From: Lacibacter sp. H375
Lineage (GTDB): Bacteria; Bacteroidota; Bacteroidia; Chitinophagales; Chitinophagaceae
Assembly: GCF_037892425.1 (NCBI RefSeq)
Contig: NZ_JBBKTT010000001.1
Location: 4,216,001 to 4,280,000 of the forward strand
DNA length: 64,000 nucleotides
Reading direction: 5' to 3'
The translations under genes and the position numbers were made by a program. Positions 56,137 to 64,000 of this stretch are shown here, piece by piece; positions within the stretch are counted from its first letter, which is position 1; the number at the start of each line of letters is the position of its first letter. Below the pieces are notes generated by a model. The model saw only the letters and a program-made list of their open reading frames with translations, did not search any database and had not been told where the DNA came from.

Positions 56137-56364
56137 TTAAACCGTTTTCTTTGGAGGCAGATCAAATGCTATTGCATCATGTTCAAAATGACCCTTATGT
56201 GAACTATCGCAGAATGGTTTATTTTTCGACAACCCGCAACGGCATAGTGAAACAATTTCCCTACCCTGTAGATTATACACCCCTCCGTTCTTATCCACTA
56301 TTTCAAAATCGCCTTCTATTTTCAATGATCCGTTGTTGTTAACCGTAATTTTTGTTTTTGACAT
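56137..56364 (-). CDS. CDGSH iron-sulfur domain protein
   Basis: This 75-residue protein has the 2Fe-2S motif CRCGLSKNKPFCDSSH, with three Cys and one His in the CDGSH spacing (C-x-C-x2-S-x3-P-x-C-D-x2-H). The N-terminal part is a short beta domain. It is cytoplasmic and likely electron-carrying or redox-sensing. Confidence 0.93.
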   Translation of the reverse strand: MSKTKITVNNNGSLKIEGDFEIVDKNGGVYNLQGREIVSLCRCGLSKNKPFCDSSHKGHFEHDAIAFDLPPKKTV

Positions 56365-56479
56365 TCTATGTTTATTTATTTAAAAGTACATACTAAATGA
56401 AAACGATCGTAAAATGAAATGCATCTTCATCTGTGTTCCTTTGTCTTTATCCCCTCCGGAATGAAATTAGTTCAGACTA

Positions 56480-57121
56480 TCATCCTTTTAACCAACCCGT
56501 TATACTCATCCTTGGTTTATTGCTGAGTAATACTTCGTGTTCCAGTTCACTGCTTTTAAAGAAAACAGTTTTGCCGCTTGTGGGTGTTATGTTTTCAATA
56601 TGATCGTGATGATGAATACACAATTCTCCCCCATCACCTTCTGTCCATTCACTGTTGAGATACATGATCATGGAATATTTGCGGCTGTCATCGTTCTTAA
56701 ATTGATCGAGATGCTTTTTGTAGAAACTTCCCTGTTCGTACAAGGCATAATGAAATTCGTAACCTGTAATTCCGGTGTAGCAGGTTTCATTCAAAAAAAG
56801 AATGAACGAATCCATGAGATCGAAGAAGGTATTTTCATGCGCATTGTTATGCGTTCGGTCGAGCCAATAGATGATATCGCTCCGGAATAACTGATCGTAG
56901 TGAACGTTGCTGTTTCCACCCGTACCGGCCGATTGCATTTGCTGAGAAGTATAAAGCGTTTGCAAATTTGCTTTCAACTGTAATGAAAGCGTTTTACTTA
57001 AAAAGTTTTCTGCAATTCCTACTTTGTTATTGATGAAGCTGTTGACGAGTGTATTAAAAATCTTTTCCAATAAATGGTTTGAAGCGGTGAACTGCGGTGA
57101 AGGTAGCCTAATTAACCCCAA
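56480..57121 (-). CDS. 2OG-Fe(II) oxygenase, prolyl-4-hydroxylase type
   Basis: This 213-residue enzyme has an iron/2-oxoglutarate core from about residue 105. The HxD of the facial triad is in KKHLDQFKND, the distal His in LEHEVLLS, and the 2OG-binding Arg in KPRMSITGW. The closing signature MIMYLNSEWTEGDGGEL is typical of P4Hc-domain proteins. It may hydroxylate prolines or other residues in a target protein. Confidence 0.85.
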   Translation of the reverse strand: MGLIRLPSPQFTASNHLLEKIFNTLVNSFINNKVGIAENFLSKTLSLQLKANLQTLYTSQQMQSAGTGGNSNVHYDQLFRSDIIYWLDRTHNNAHENTFFDLMDSFILFLNETCYTGITGYEFHYALYEQGSFYKKHLDQFKNDDSRKYSMIMYLNSEWTEGDGGELCIHHHDHIENITPTSGKTVFFKSSELEHEVLLSNKPRMSITGWLKG

Positions 57122-57197
57122 CCAGCTATAAAGAACAACAGCCGCACGGTTGCTTCATAAAAAAGTGTGTTCTTTGCAGTAAGATCAAACACTGCAC

Positions 57198-57413
57198 ATG
57201 CAACAATCGAACGATCCCCTGCACGGTAAAACATTAGAAATGATTGTAACGGCTCTTGTTGACCATTTTGGCTGGAAAGAGTTGGGACAGATCATCCGCA
57301 TCAATTGCTTTAACAGCAACCCCAGTATTAAATCGAGCCTTACGTTTTTACGCAAAACACCGTGGGCACGGAAGAAGGTGGAAGATTTGTATTTGAGTAT
57401 TCTGAAAAACTAA
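57198..57413 (+). CDS. VF530-family small protein (DUF2132)
   Basis: This 71-residue protein reads [54 protein letters not shown]. This is the near-universal VF530/DUF2132 sequence, whose fold is known to bind DNA in structure-based predictions. It is cytoplasmic. The next gene is convergent and starts 5 bp past its stop. Confidence 0.9.
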   Translation: MQQSNDPLHGKTLEMIVTALVDHFGWKELGQIIRINCFNSNPSIKSSLTFLRKTPWARKKVEDLYLSILKN

Positions 57414-57418
57414 ACTCA

Positions 57419-57985
57419 TTACACTCTAAGCGAACCACGGAAGCCCCTTGCTGCATAATAAGATTCCGCACCGTTGTGATACACAAATACTGTGTTGTAG
57501 CGACGATCACAAAACAATGCACCATTAAGTTTACGGATGGCGGCAGGTGTTACGATCCAGCTCGATGTTTTTAAATCGAACTCGCCCAGTTGCTGCAGCT
57601 CACGGTATTGTTCTTCTGTTAACAATTCAATGTCCATATCTTTTGCCATTTCAACAGCACTGTTTTCCGGTTTATGTTCCTTGCGTTTCTCCAGCGCTTC
57701 ATGATCATAACAAACACTGCGTCGGCCTTTGGGGCTTTCAGCTGAGCAATCATAAAAAATATATTCACCACTCTTTTTATCAAATCCAACTACATCGGGT
57801 TCGCCATCCGTTATTTCCATTTCATTGAGTGACCAAAGTTTTGCAGGGCTTGCTTCCAGCTTCTTCTGCACATCAGTCCACTCAATACCTTTATGGCGTT
57901 TCACGTTTTTTTCGAAACGTGTTTTTAATATGCTGATCAGTTCATCACTCTGTGAAGCTGATAGTTTCTTCTTTGTGTTACTCAT
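57419..57985 (-). CDS. DUF4256 protein
   Basis: This 188-residue protein starts at 57985 (MSNTKKKLSASQSDELI). The family pattern includes EWTDVQKKLEASPAKLWSL, EPDVVGFDKKSGEYIFYDCS and GALFCDRRYNTVFVYHNGAE. The biochemical function is unknown. It is downstream of the YdeI-like gene at 58027 on the same strand, with a 41 bp gap, and is probably cotranscribed with it. Confidence 0.85.
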   Translation of the reverse strand: MSNTKKKLSASQSDELISILKTRFEKNVKRHKGIEWTDVQKKLEASPAKLWSLNEMEITDGEPDVVGFDKKSGEYIFYDCSAESPKGRRSVCYDHEALEKRKEHKPENSAVEMAKDMDIELLTEEQYRELQQLGEFDLKTSSWIVTPAAIRKLNGALFCDRRYNTVFVYHNGAESYYAARGFRGSLRV

Positions 57986-58026
57986 TGATGTTATTATTAA
58001 TAATGTTACCTGTCTATTAACCAACA

Positions 58027-58605
58027 TTAATCATCCAATCCTTTTCCATCGAGAATCTTCTGCAAATACTTTTCAACTCTTGCTTCTCTTGTTTTGGATT
58101 GTTTGGCCGAAGAAAAATGCAGCAAGTATCCTCTTTGTCGTCCCGGTGTTAATTTTTCAAACGCAGCTTTCAGTGTTTTACTTTTAGCTAGTTTCTTTTG
58201 AAACTCTTCCGGCATAGTGTATTCGGCAACTTTTTTTAATTTCACTTTCAACCCTGCTTTCTCCACTTCAATGGCTTCATAAATATAAGCCTTCAGTATT
58301 TTTTCCAACTTCACGATTTCCTTACTGTTGGTGAAGCGTACCTGTCTTGCAGACTGTACATTCTCTGACTGCTGAATAAGAATACCATGATCGTCTTTTA
58401 GCAAGGCGCCTTTGAAAAACAAAACAGCACAGTATTCTTTAAACACATGTATCAGCACAATGTTACGACCTTCGTGCAGGTAACAGGGACTGCCCCATTT
58501 CAATTCCTCTGTTAATCCACAATCGAGAATGATCTTTCTTAATTTGGTGATCTCTTTCTCCCATTGTTCGTTTTTACTGAAATACCAATCAACTTCAGGA
58601 TTCAT
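58027..58605 (-). CDS. YdeI/OmdA-like protein (DUF1801 type)
   Basis: This 192-residue protein has an N-terminal DUF1801 domain (WGSPCYLHEGRNIVLIHVFK, CAVLFFKGALL) and a C-terminal OmdA tail (EFQKKLAKSKTLKAAFEKLT, GRQRGYLLHFSSAKQSKTRE). The YdeI family is known from stress-linked operons but no biochemical role is settled. It precedes the DUF4256 gene and follows another DUF1801 gene at 58669 on the same strand. Confidence 0.88.
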   Translation of the reverse strand: MNPEVDWYFSKNEQWEKEITKLRKIILDCGLTEELKWGSPCYLHEGRNIVLIHVFKEYCAVLFFKGALLKDDHGILIQQSENVQSARQVRFTNSKEIVKLEKILKAYIYEAIEVEKAGLKVKLKKVAEYTMPEEFQKKLAKSKTLKAAFEKLTPGRQRGYLLHFSSAKQSKTREARVEKYLQKILDGKGLDD

Positions 58606-58668
58606 CTTGCTAAGCTTTATATTATTTGAATGATTAATTACTGATCAAAGATTTCAAAAGGAGCACAA

Positions 58669-59091
58669 CTACTCCTGGTAAGCTTTATGTTTTGCTGCAG
58701 CAGCAATCATTTTATCCAACACTTTTACATCAACATCTTCCAGTTTGTTGATATAAAGACAACCCAGGCCGGTTTTGTGTTTGCCTAATTTTGCTAATGC
58801 ATCTGCATGTAGTTTGAGATCGATCAGGTGTAAAGAGAAATTAGCTTTACGTGGAGAGAAGCCGATTTTAAACCAATCTACTTCTCTTCCCGTAGCTGCA
58901 CTTTTGTAGCGCACTTTTCCAAACCCGATCATAGAACTGCCCCACATTTTAGGTTCTTCTTTTGTTGCTTTTTCCATCATCTTCAGTATAACCCGGCAAT
59001 CGTTACGCTTTTGCTCATCGGCTATAGCATTAATAAAATCATCTACGCTGGAAGAATTTTGCTTCGTTTTAATTTCAGCTAACTTACCCAT
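58669..59091 (-). CDS. DUF1801 protein
   Basis: This 140-residue protein has the DUF1801 fold pattern SSMIGFGKVRYKSAATGREV, FKIGFSPRKANFSLHLIDL and KTGLGCLYINKLEDVDV. It is upstream of the YdeI-like gene by 63 bp and belongs to the same minus-strand group (59091 to 57419). Function is unknown. Confidence 0.87.
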   Translation of the reverse strand: MGKLAEIKTKQNSSSVDDFINAIADEQKRNDCRVILKMMEKATKEEPKMWGSSMIGFGKVRYKSAATGREVDWFKIGFSPRKANFSLHLIDLKLHADALAKLGKHKTGLGCLYINKLEDVDVKVLDKMIAAAAKHKAYQE

Positions 59092-59234
59092 GGGAGATCT
59101 TTTGGAGTTGACAATAAGTATTCCAAATGTAGAAAACCTCCTGCAGATAAGTAACGATTTTTAATAGGAGAATTGCTCCGGTATGCTGTTGCCGGTATTT
59201 GAACCTATGAAGATAAAAGCACTGCTGCCTCTTT

Positions 59235-60065
59235 CTATTTCAGGAATAACCGGAAAACATCGCAATCAGTATCGGAGATATCGTTGCCGCCGGGAGTAAA
59301 TTCAAAATTCCAGGTGTAGGAAGTGACGCTTGTTTTGGCCGTGGCATAAAACTTTCGTTTAGCATTTGATGGAAAACATACAGTGAACGTACCATCTTCA
59401 TAACATTTGGGCGTATAGGTTGACGACACAATATATTTTTCCAGTTTACCAACGTAGTGATTGTCGACGTATATATCAATAACCACCTGGTCGTGCGTGT
59501 AAAAACTTTTTGCATAAAATTCTGTGGCCAGTAGCTCATCAAACATATCTTCGTCTGCAGCCGTCATTTGATAGGCCCCGCTTACATTTACATTCTTAAA
59601 GGTGAAGTTGTAGGTTTCGGTGCCTGTGCCACTTCCTTCCAGTATATCAATTACTTTAACGGAACGTGGCAGACGTGGAAAATCTATACGCAGAAACGTT
59701 GGTCCTCCCAAATTGTAAACAAAAAACTTACCATCGGCTTTTGTCGGTAGTCCCCATGTATTGCTGGCAGTATATGTCTTGCCGGTTGCCTTATCAACAA
59801 TGCGGAGGTTATTAAGATACAAACCCGAAAAAGCAGTTGCTTTATTAGCACAGGTATAAGCAACGTACAAGGTTGTATTACTGTACGATTGCCTGATGTA
59901 CGCAAGCTTTAATGTTCTATCGTAATTTAATTGATTGGGGGCAACATTATAATATTCAAGATCATCAGGGCTTGCCTGCTGTGATGCAGCACAGAACGAA
60001 TGAATAACTAAAGTAAATACGAAAACAGTTTTCAGAAGAATTGAAGGATTGGGTACTGCTGGCAT
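59235..60065 (-). CDS. Unknown secreted protein
   Basis: This 276-residue protein has a signal peptide (LKTVFVFTLVIHSFCAAS). The mature part is beta-rich with repeated Tyr and Thr (YNVAPNQLNYDRTLKLAYIRQ) and ends SDTDCDVFRLFLK. No domain is recognised. It is followed by the DUF1801 group about 140 bp away on the same strand. Confidence 0.6.
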   Translation of the reverse strand: MPAVPNPSILLKTVFVFTLVIHSFCAASQQASPDDLEYYNVAPNQLNYDRTLKLAYIRQSYSNTTLYVAYTCANKATAFSGLYLNNLRIVDKATGKTYTASNTWGLPTKADGKFFVYNLGGPTFLRIDFPRLPRSVKVIDILEGSGTGTETYNFTFKNVNVSGAYQMTAADEDMFDELLATEFYAKSFYTHDQVVIDIYVDNHYVGKLEKYIVSSTYTPKCYEDGTFTVCFPSNAKRKFYATAKTSVTSYTWNFEFTPGGNDISDTDCDVFRLFLK

Positions 60066-60165
60066 CAGGGTATCATTTTATCGGTCAAATTTAGCAAATC
60101 TGAATTAGCCACCAATACCCCCAAAGGAGTAGTCTTCAGCCCTTTTTCCTTATCCAAAACAAACG

Positions 60166-62451
60166 CTACTCTTCTGCCCTTGCTGACACAATAAGTGTTG
60201 ACGGAATGCTTTGCAGCCAACGGCTTTTGTTCTCCACCATTTTCTTCCAGCTTTCAAAACTGATGAGTATGAGATCCTGCTGCTTCAGGAATTCTTTTTC
60301 AACGCCTGTTTGCGTAATGAGTAAGATATGATTCGGCGACACCTGTTGTGCTTCTCTTATTTTTTCCCGGATGTGGGGATTGTTTTTGATATGCCCTTCC
60401 GTATCGAGAATAACCACCTGTGTACCGTTGTTCTGAATAAACTTCTGTGCATAGCTGATGAGGAAAACATCTTTCTCATCATAAAACGGAATACAGATGT
60501 GATCTGTCTTTTCAAAATTCTTATCAATAAAAACACCCACAGGAATGGTAGATTTCGATAAGATCAATTTTGTGCCCTCGTCGAAAGTAGAATTGCCGAA
60601 TAAATTTTCTTTACCTGTTACTGTATTCAATAATTTTTCAGGATTGATGATGCGTGTGGTAAAGCCAAGGAGCTTACCCAAAAAACTTCCTTCATAGATG
60701 GACTCTTCCAGTTCAATCAACAGCAGATCATAATCACCTTTGTTTGCCAGACTGGTTATTTCACTGTCAACATCAGCCGATGCTTTAAACAAAGTGCTGA
60801 TTGGTTGATCGATCTTTACCGACTCTGCAACAACCGGTTCAAATATCTCTTTCTCGTATTCATCGATATCAAACTGGTGCAGTTCGCTTGTGGGCGAAAT
60901 ATGCATGGCCGTTAGTGCGGCGTTTTGCTTTCCCCTTTTTGTTAAGCTGTTGGCCAGCTTCAACAATGCTTTGCCCGATTCAGGTTTACCGAATGAAAAA
61001 AGTATTTTGAATTGCCGCATCACTTTTGTTTCAGTTACCGCTTCCTCTTCCGGTTTTGATTTAAACAACCAGTTAATGAGATTCAGTGCAGGCCCGGTCA
61101 TAAATGTTGTTACCAATGCCATGATCACCATCATGGCAAATATTTCAGGTGTAAGCACACCAAGATCATAACCGATGTTCAATACAACTAACTCCATCAA
61201 TCCCCTGGTGTTCATTAATGCACCAATGGTTAAACTGTCTTTCCAGCTTTGCCCTGTGTATTTTGCCGCCAATGCACTGCCTGCAAATTTTCCTACCACC
61301 GCAACAAGAATAATAAGCCCGGTTACTTTCCATAAATAAGGATCGTTCAACAACCCTATCTGCGTACGCAAACCTGTGAATACAAAAAACAACGGCAGCA
61401 ACAACACCACAGCGATGTCTTCAATCTTTTCGATAAAGAGATTTCTGAATTTGATATTCTCCGGCATAATAGCACCTGCCATGAATGCACCAAACAATGC
61501 ATGTATGCCGATCACCTCTGTTGCATACGATGAGACAATAAGGGTAAGAAAAAAGATAGCAACAATTGATTTACTTAAACTTTCTTTTGATGTATGGAGA
61601 TCACCTACACGTTTTAAAAACGGTCGCACCACCTTTATCATCAGCAGTACATAAGTAACAGCAAGCAGTATTGTATAGAATGAGCTCACAATAGAACCTG
61701 CTTTTACAATGGCAATTACAGCAGCCAGGATGCACCATGCTGTTATATCATCAGCCGCAGCGCAGGTGATCACGATAGTACCGAGCCTGGTTTTATGAAT
61801 GCCACGCTCCTGCACAATTCTTGCAAGTACAGGAAAAGCTGTAATGCTCATGGCAATGCCCATGAACAATCCGAATGAAATGAATTGGATACCCTCAGGC
61901 GCAAATGATTGGTAAATAAAATACGCTAACCAAAGCCCCAACGCAAATGGAAAAACAATACTTGCATGACTGATGACCACTGCATCTTTTGCTTTTGTTT
62001 GCAGCACTTTAAGATCAAGTTCCATCCCAATCACAAACATGAAAAGGATAAGACCTATCTGGCTAAGGAATTGCAGATTGCCTAGTGATTGAGGAGGAAA
62101 CAATGTAGCGGAGAATTCGGGAAACACAGTACCAATCAATGACGGCCCTAAAACAATACCGGCAATAATTTCTCCGATGACAGTTGGTTGTCCGATCTTT
62201 TTGAATACCCAGCCAAAGAAACGTGCGGCAAAAATGATGGTCACAATTTGTGCCAGCAGAATGGCCAATGGATGCTGCAGATTATGAAGAAGAGAATCTG
62301 TAAAATCGTCCCACTTGGTTTTTTCAGAAACAGCTGCTTTGATTGCTCTGCCCTTCTCCAGTTTAATGCCCATGAGAATGATCCAGTACATTAAAACAGA
62401 AAAAGCTCCTATTGTTATAATATAAAAAAAGCCGTTCTTGAATTTTTTCAT
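60166..62451 (-). CDS. CPA2-family cation:proton antiporter with C-terminal Usp-like region
   Basis: This 761-residue membrane protein has a Na+/H+ exchanger core at about residues 50-460 with some 12 helices (VIGEIIAGIVLGPSLIG, FMFVIGMELDLKVLQ). The AADDITAWCILA motif carries the Asp pair of the CPA2 ion site. The cytoplasmic tail (about 480-761) resembles tandem UspA domains (LLIELEESIYEGSFLGKLLG, SKSTIPVGVFIDKNFE), which may sense nucleotide. It would extrude Na+ or K+ in exchange for protons. Confidence 0.9.
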   Translation of the reverse strand: MKKFKNGFFYIITIGAFSVLMYWIILMGIKLEKGRAIKAAVSEKTKWDDFTDSLLHNLQHPLAILLAQIVTIIFAARFFGWVFKKIGQPTVIGEIIAGIVLGPSLIGTVFPEFSATLFPPQSLGNLQFLSQIGLILFMFVIGMELDLKVLQTKAKDAVVISHASIVFPFALGLWLAYFIYQSFAPEGIQFISFGLFMGIAMSITAFPVLARIVQERGIHKTRLGTIVITCAAADDITAWCILAAVIAIVKAGSIVSSFYTILLAVTYVLLMIKVVRPFLKRVGDLHTSKESLSKSIVAIFFLTLIVSSYATEVIGIHALFGAFMAGAIMPENIKFRNLFIEKIEDIAVVLLLPLFFVFTGLRTQIGLLNDPYLWKVTGLIILVAVVGKFAGSALAAKYTGQSWKDSLTIGALMNTRGLMELVVLNIGYDLGVLTPEIFAMMVIMALVTTFMTGPALNLINWLFKSKPEEEAVTETKVMRQFKILFSFGKPESGKALLKLANSLTKRGKQNAALTAMHISPTSELHQFDIDEYEKEIFEPVVAESVKIDQPISTLFKASADVDSEITSLANKGDYDLLLIELEESIYEGSFLGKLLGFTTRIINPEKLLNTVTGKENLFGNSTFDEGTKLILSKSTIPVGVFIDKNFEKTDHICIPFYDEKDVFLISYAQKFIQNNGTQVVILDTEGHIKNNPHIREKIREAQQVSPNHILLITQTGVEKEFLKQQDLILISFESWKKMVENKSRWLQSIPSTLIVSARAEE

Positions 62452-62613
62452 TATGCCGTTTTAATTAAAATGTTAGCTACAATGCAAAAACGGGACTACT
62501 TAATGGAGAAAAGCGAATTTACGGTTTCCTGCAATTAATTTCCCTGTGTGAAGGAGATTTTGCAGGAATGAAGGATGAAGAAATTGTTAGGAAAGACTGG
62601 AATGTTTTGACTG

Positions 62614-62697
62614 ACAGATCTCTCCTTCGTCGGGATGACAGAGGGCGGAGCATCTGCATAACTGTTCATAATCACTTGTCATTTCGAAGAACGAGAA
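62614..62697. repeat. Inverted repeat of a dispersed type
   Basis: AGATCTCTCCTTCGTCGGGA, then TGACAG, is mirrored by TTGTCATTTCGAAGAACGAG-AAA about 40 nt later. The arm TGTCATTTCGA/TCG.GATGACA is a word I associate with dispersed palindromes in this family of bacteria. Only one copy lies in the window, in the gap between the antiporter and the lipoprotein. Confidence 0.45.
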
Positions 62698-62723
62698 AAC
62701 TGATGGGAATATTTATCATCATC

Positions 62724-63122
62724 TCATTTTCGTTTTCGAAACTGCTCATAAATATAATCATGAACATACAGCTGTTTGTAATGTCTCATTTTATATCTAA
62801 TAACAATTCCATGGTCGAAGGTTTCAACAGTATTAAAATTATATTCTTTTCCATTATCCATGACAACTGTTACATCAAAAAATCCTTTATTAATTTTTAG
62901 TTCAAAGGTTCCGGCAAATGTTCTGTCATTTATCAATGCACAAAATTTATTCGTAGACTCTTTGTCGACTAAAATGATTGAACGGGGAATTGTGCGATCT
63001 CCTAATCGATTAACAATTTCGATTCGATCAATATGAGAGCAAGCAATCTGCTCAACATCATATGAAATGCATGCATAGGAAAAATAAGAAGAAAAGAGGA
63101 TGAGCAGTATATTTTTTAACAT
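62724..63122 (-). CDS. Small unknown lipoprotein
   Basis: This 132-residue protein starts at 63122, where MLKNILLILFSSYFSYAC ends in a lipobox-like Cys. The mature part has IEIVNRLGDRTIPRSIILVD and VVMDNGKEYNFNTVETFD. No family is recognised. A longer frame from 63245 overlaps the next gene and lacks a signal, so it is not chosen. Confidence 0.55.
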   Translation of the reverse strand: MLKNILLILFSSYFSYACISYDVEQIACSHIDRIEIVNRLGDRTIPRSIILVDKESTNKFCALINDRTFAGTFELKINKGFFDVTVVMDNGKEYNFNTVETFDHGIVIRYKMRHYKQLYVHDYIYEQFRKRK

Positions 63123-63237
63123 CTCAAGCAAGGTGATTTTTTTTAATACGGTTCTGAAGTGGTAATAACATAACACTGTATATTCGGATACGAAGCCGGG
63201 CTTTGGTACATCGTACATCTTTACTTCGTACTTCACA

Positions 63238-64000
63238 TCACTCAAACCTCAACGCCTTCACCGGGCTCATCTTTCTCACCAGCAACGAAGGAATAAACAG
63301 AATTAAAAAGCTCACCACAAAGGTTACCACATTGATCAACAGCACCTGCCACCACAACACACGAATAGGCGCAGTGGCAACATAGTAAGCGCTTTCATCC
63401 AATTTAATAAAACCGGTTGTTTGTTGCAGCCAGCAAATACCAAGACCAAGCAATGTGCCCAGTGTGAGCCCAACTACTGCAATAATTAAAGCCTGGTTCC
63501 AGAAGATCACCTGCACCTGGTTGTTAGTGGCGCCGGTAGCTTTGAGTAAGCCGATCATACGGGAGCGTTCAAGTACTAGAATGATCAAACAGGAAATTAA
63601 ATTGATGACTGCCACAATGCACATGATAATCAAGATCACCGTTTTGTTGGTGCTTTGCAATGCCAGCCAATCGAAGATGTTGGGATAAATTTCACGCAAC
63701 GGCGTACTGAACCAAACAACAGGCAACTGGTCGAGCAACTGGTTATTGGTTTTATAATCAGTACGATAATCTTTTAAGGTTACTTCATAGCCACCGATCT
63801 GTGTATGGGTCCATCCATTTAACCGGCGGATAAGATTCATGTCGATAATGGCAAATGTTTTATCGTATTCTTCAATCCCTGTTTTATAAATACCACACAC
63901 CGTAACAGGCCGCACACGTGGAGCCGTGCTGTTGTTGTCAATAAAATAAATGAGAATACGGTCGCCCACTTTTGCATTGATCTGTTTAGCAGTATAAGTT
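63238..64000 (-). CDS. ABC transporter permease, LolC/E type (N-terminus beyond window)
   Basis: The frame is open to the right edge; its start is not in the window. The visible C-terminal 253 residues contain QINAKVGDRILIYFID, a periplasmic domain with WLALQSTNKTVILIIMCIVA, and the FtsX-type permease core with RSRMIGLLKATGATNNQVQ and PSLLVRKMSPVKALRFE. This matches the lipoprotein-releasing FtsX/LolE family. It should pair with a LolD-like ATPase encoded outside. Confidence 0.88.
   Translation of the reverse strand, partial: TYTAKQINAKVGDRILIYFIDNNSTAPRVRPVTVCGIYKTGIEEYDKTFAIIDMNLIRRLNGWTHTQIGGYEVTLKDYRTDYKTNNQLLDQLPVVWFSTPLREIYPNIFDWLALQSTNKTVILIIMCIVAVINLISCLIILVLERSRMIGLLKATGATNNQVQVIFWNQALIIAVVGLTLGTLLGLGICWLQQTTGFIKLDESAYYVATAPIRVLWWQVLLINVVTFVVSFLILFIPSLLVRKMSPVKALRFE

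Noticed and set aside
63123-63245. Longer start for the lipoprotein at 62724-63122
   Set aside because: The extension overlaps the end of the permease gene and puts the signal peptide in the interior.

Overview
The window looks like a chromosome segment from a Bacteroidota bacterium, most probably of the Chitinophagaceae type. The evidence is a SusC/SusD pair, many lipoproteins with a Cys-Lys-Lys start, a GH97 glucosidase, secreted S9 and M48-type peptidases, and promoters of the Bacteroidota form TTTG-N19/20-TANNTTTG. No rRNA, tRNA, phage, transposase or CRISPR array was recognised.

Layout. 1-6.7 kb: a truncated SnoaL/NTF2-like gene, a secreted amidohydrolase and a SusC/SusD nutrient uptake pair ending in a strong terminator. 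6.8-8.2 kb: a cupin gene and a YwbE-family gene flanked by two near-identical copies (exactly 960 bp apart) of a minus-strand unit that encodes a 15-residue peptide behind a perfect Shine-Dalgarno sequence. 8.2-12.3 kb: a CHRD lipoprotein, a PAS protein with a degenerate kinase core, and a SusB-like GH97 enzyme. 12.5-13.9 kb: a small cluster of gene-cassette-like units. 14.1-16.5 kb: an S9 peptidase. 16.7-21.9 kb: a histidine operon (hisG-hisD-hisC-cytochrome c-hisB) behind a readable transcription attenuator with a His-rich leader peptide. 22-32 kb: UspA, a cNMP-binding patatin, a minus-strand run of oxidoreductase/hydrolase/beta-propeller/membrane protein, and a divergent oxyR/katG pair. 32-41.4 kb: a response regulator/sensor kinase pair with an ATGA overlap, an M48-like protease, a ScyD-like propeller, YceI, Sel1-repeat and other envelope proteins.

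41.5-51 kb is the most unusual part. Several AT-rich minus-strand genes (GNAT, exported acetolactate decarboxylase homologue, a membrane-anchored unknown, two different HEPN-motif proteins) are each separated by long imperfect palindromes bounded by RYYYAAC-like and GTTRRRY-like boxes, as in integron attC sites, but no integrase lies in the window. The same stretch carries at least three copies of a GC-rich double-hairpin element beside three two-component genes, and a tandem array of about 43 bp units. A similar smaller cassette cluster lies at 12.5-13.9 kb.

51-64 kb returns to ordinary chromosomal genes: a fibronectin-III protein, a PhcB-like methyltransferase next to a fatty-acid desaturase, a CDGSH protein, a 2OG oxygenase, small DUF proteins, a CPA2 antiporter, and the C-terminal part of a LolC/E-type permease running off the right edge.

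All function names come from reading motifs and overall resemblance; no search was run. The cassette, attenuator and small-peptide interpretations are inferences from visible sequence pairing and repetition.
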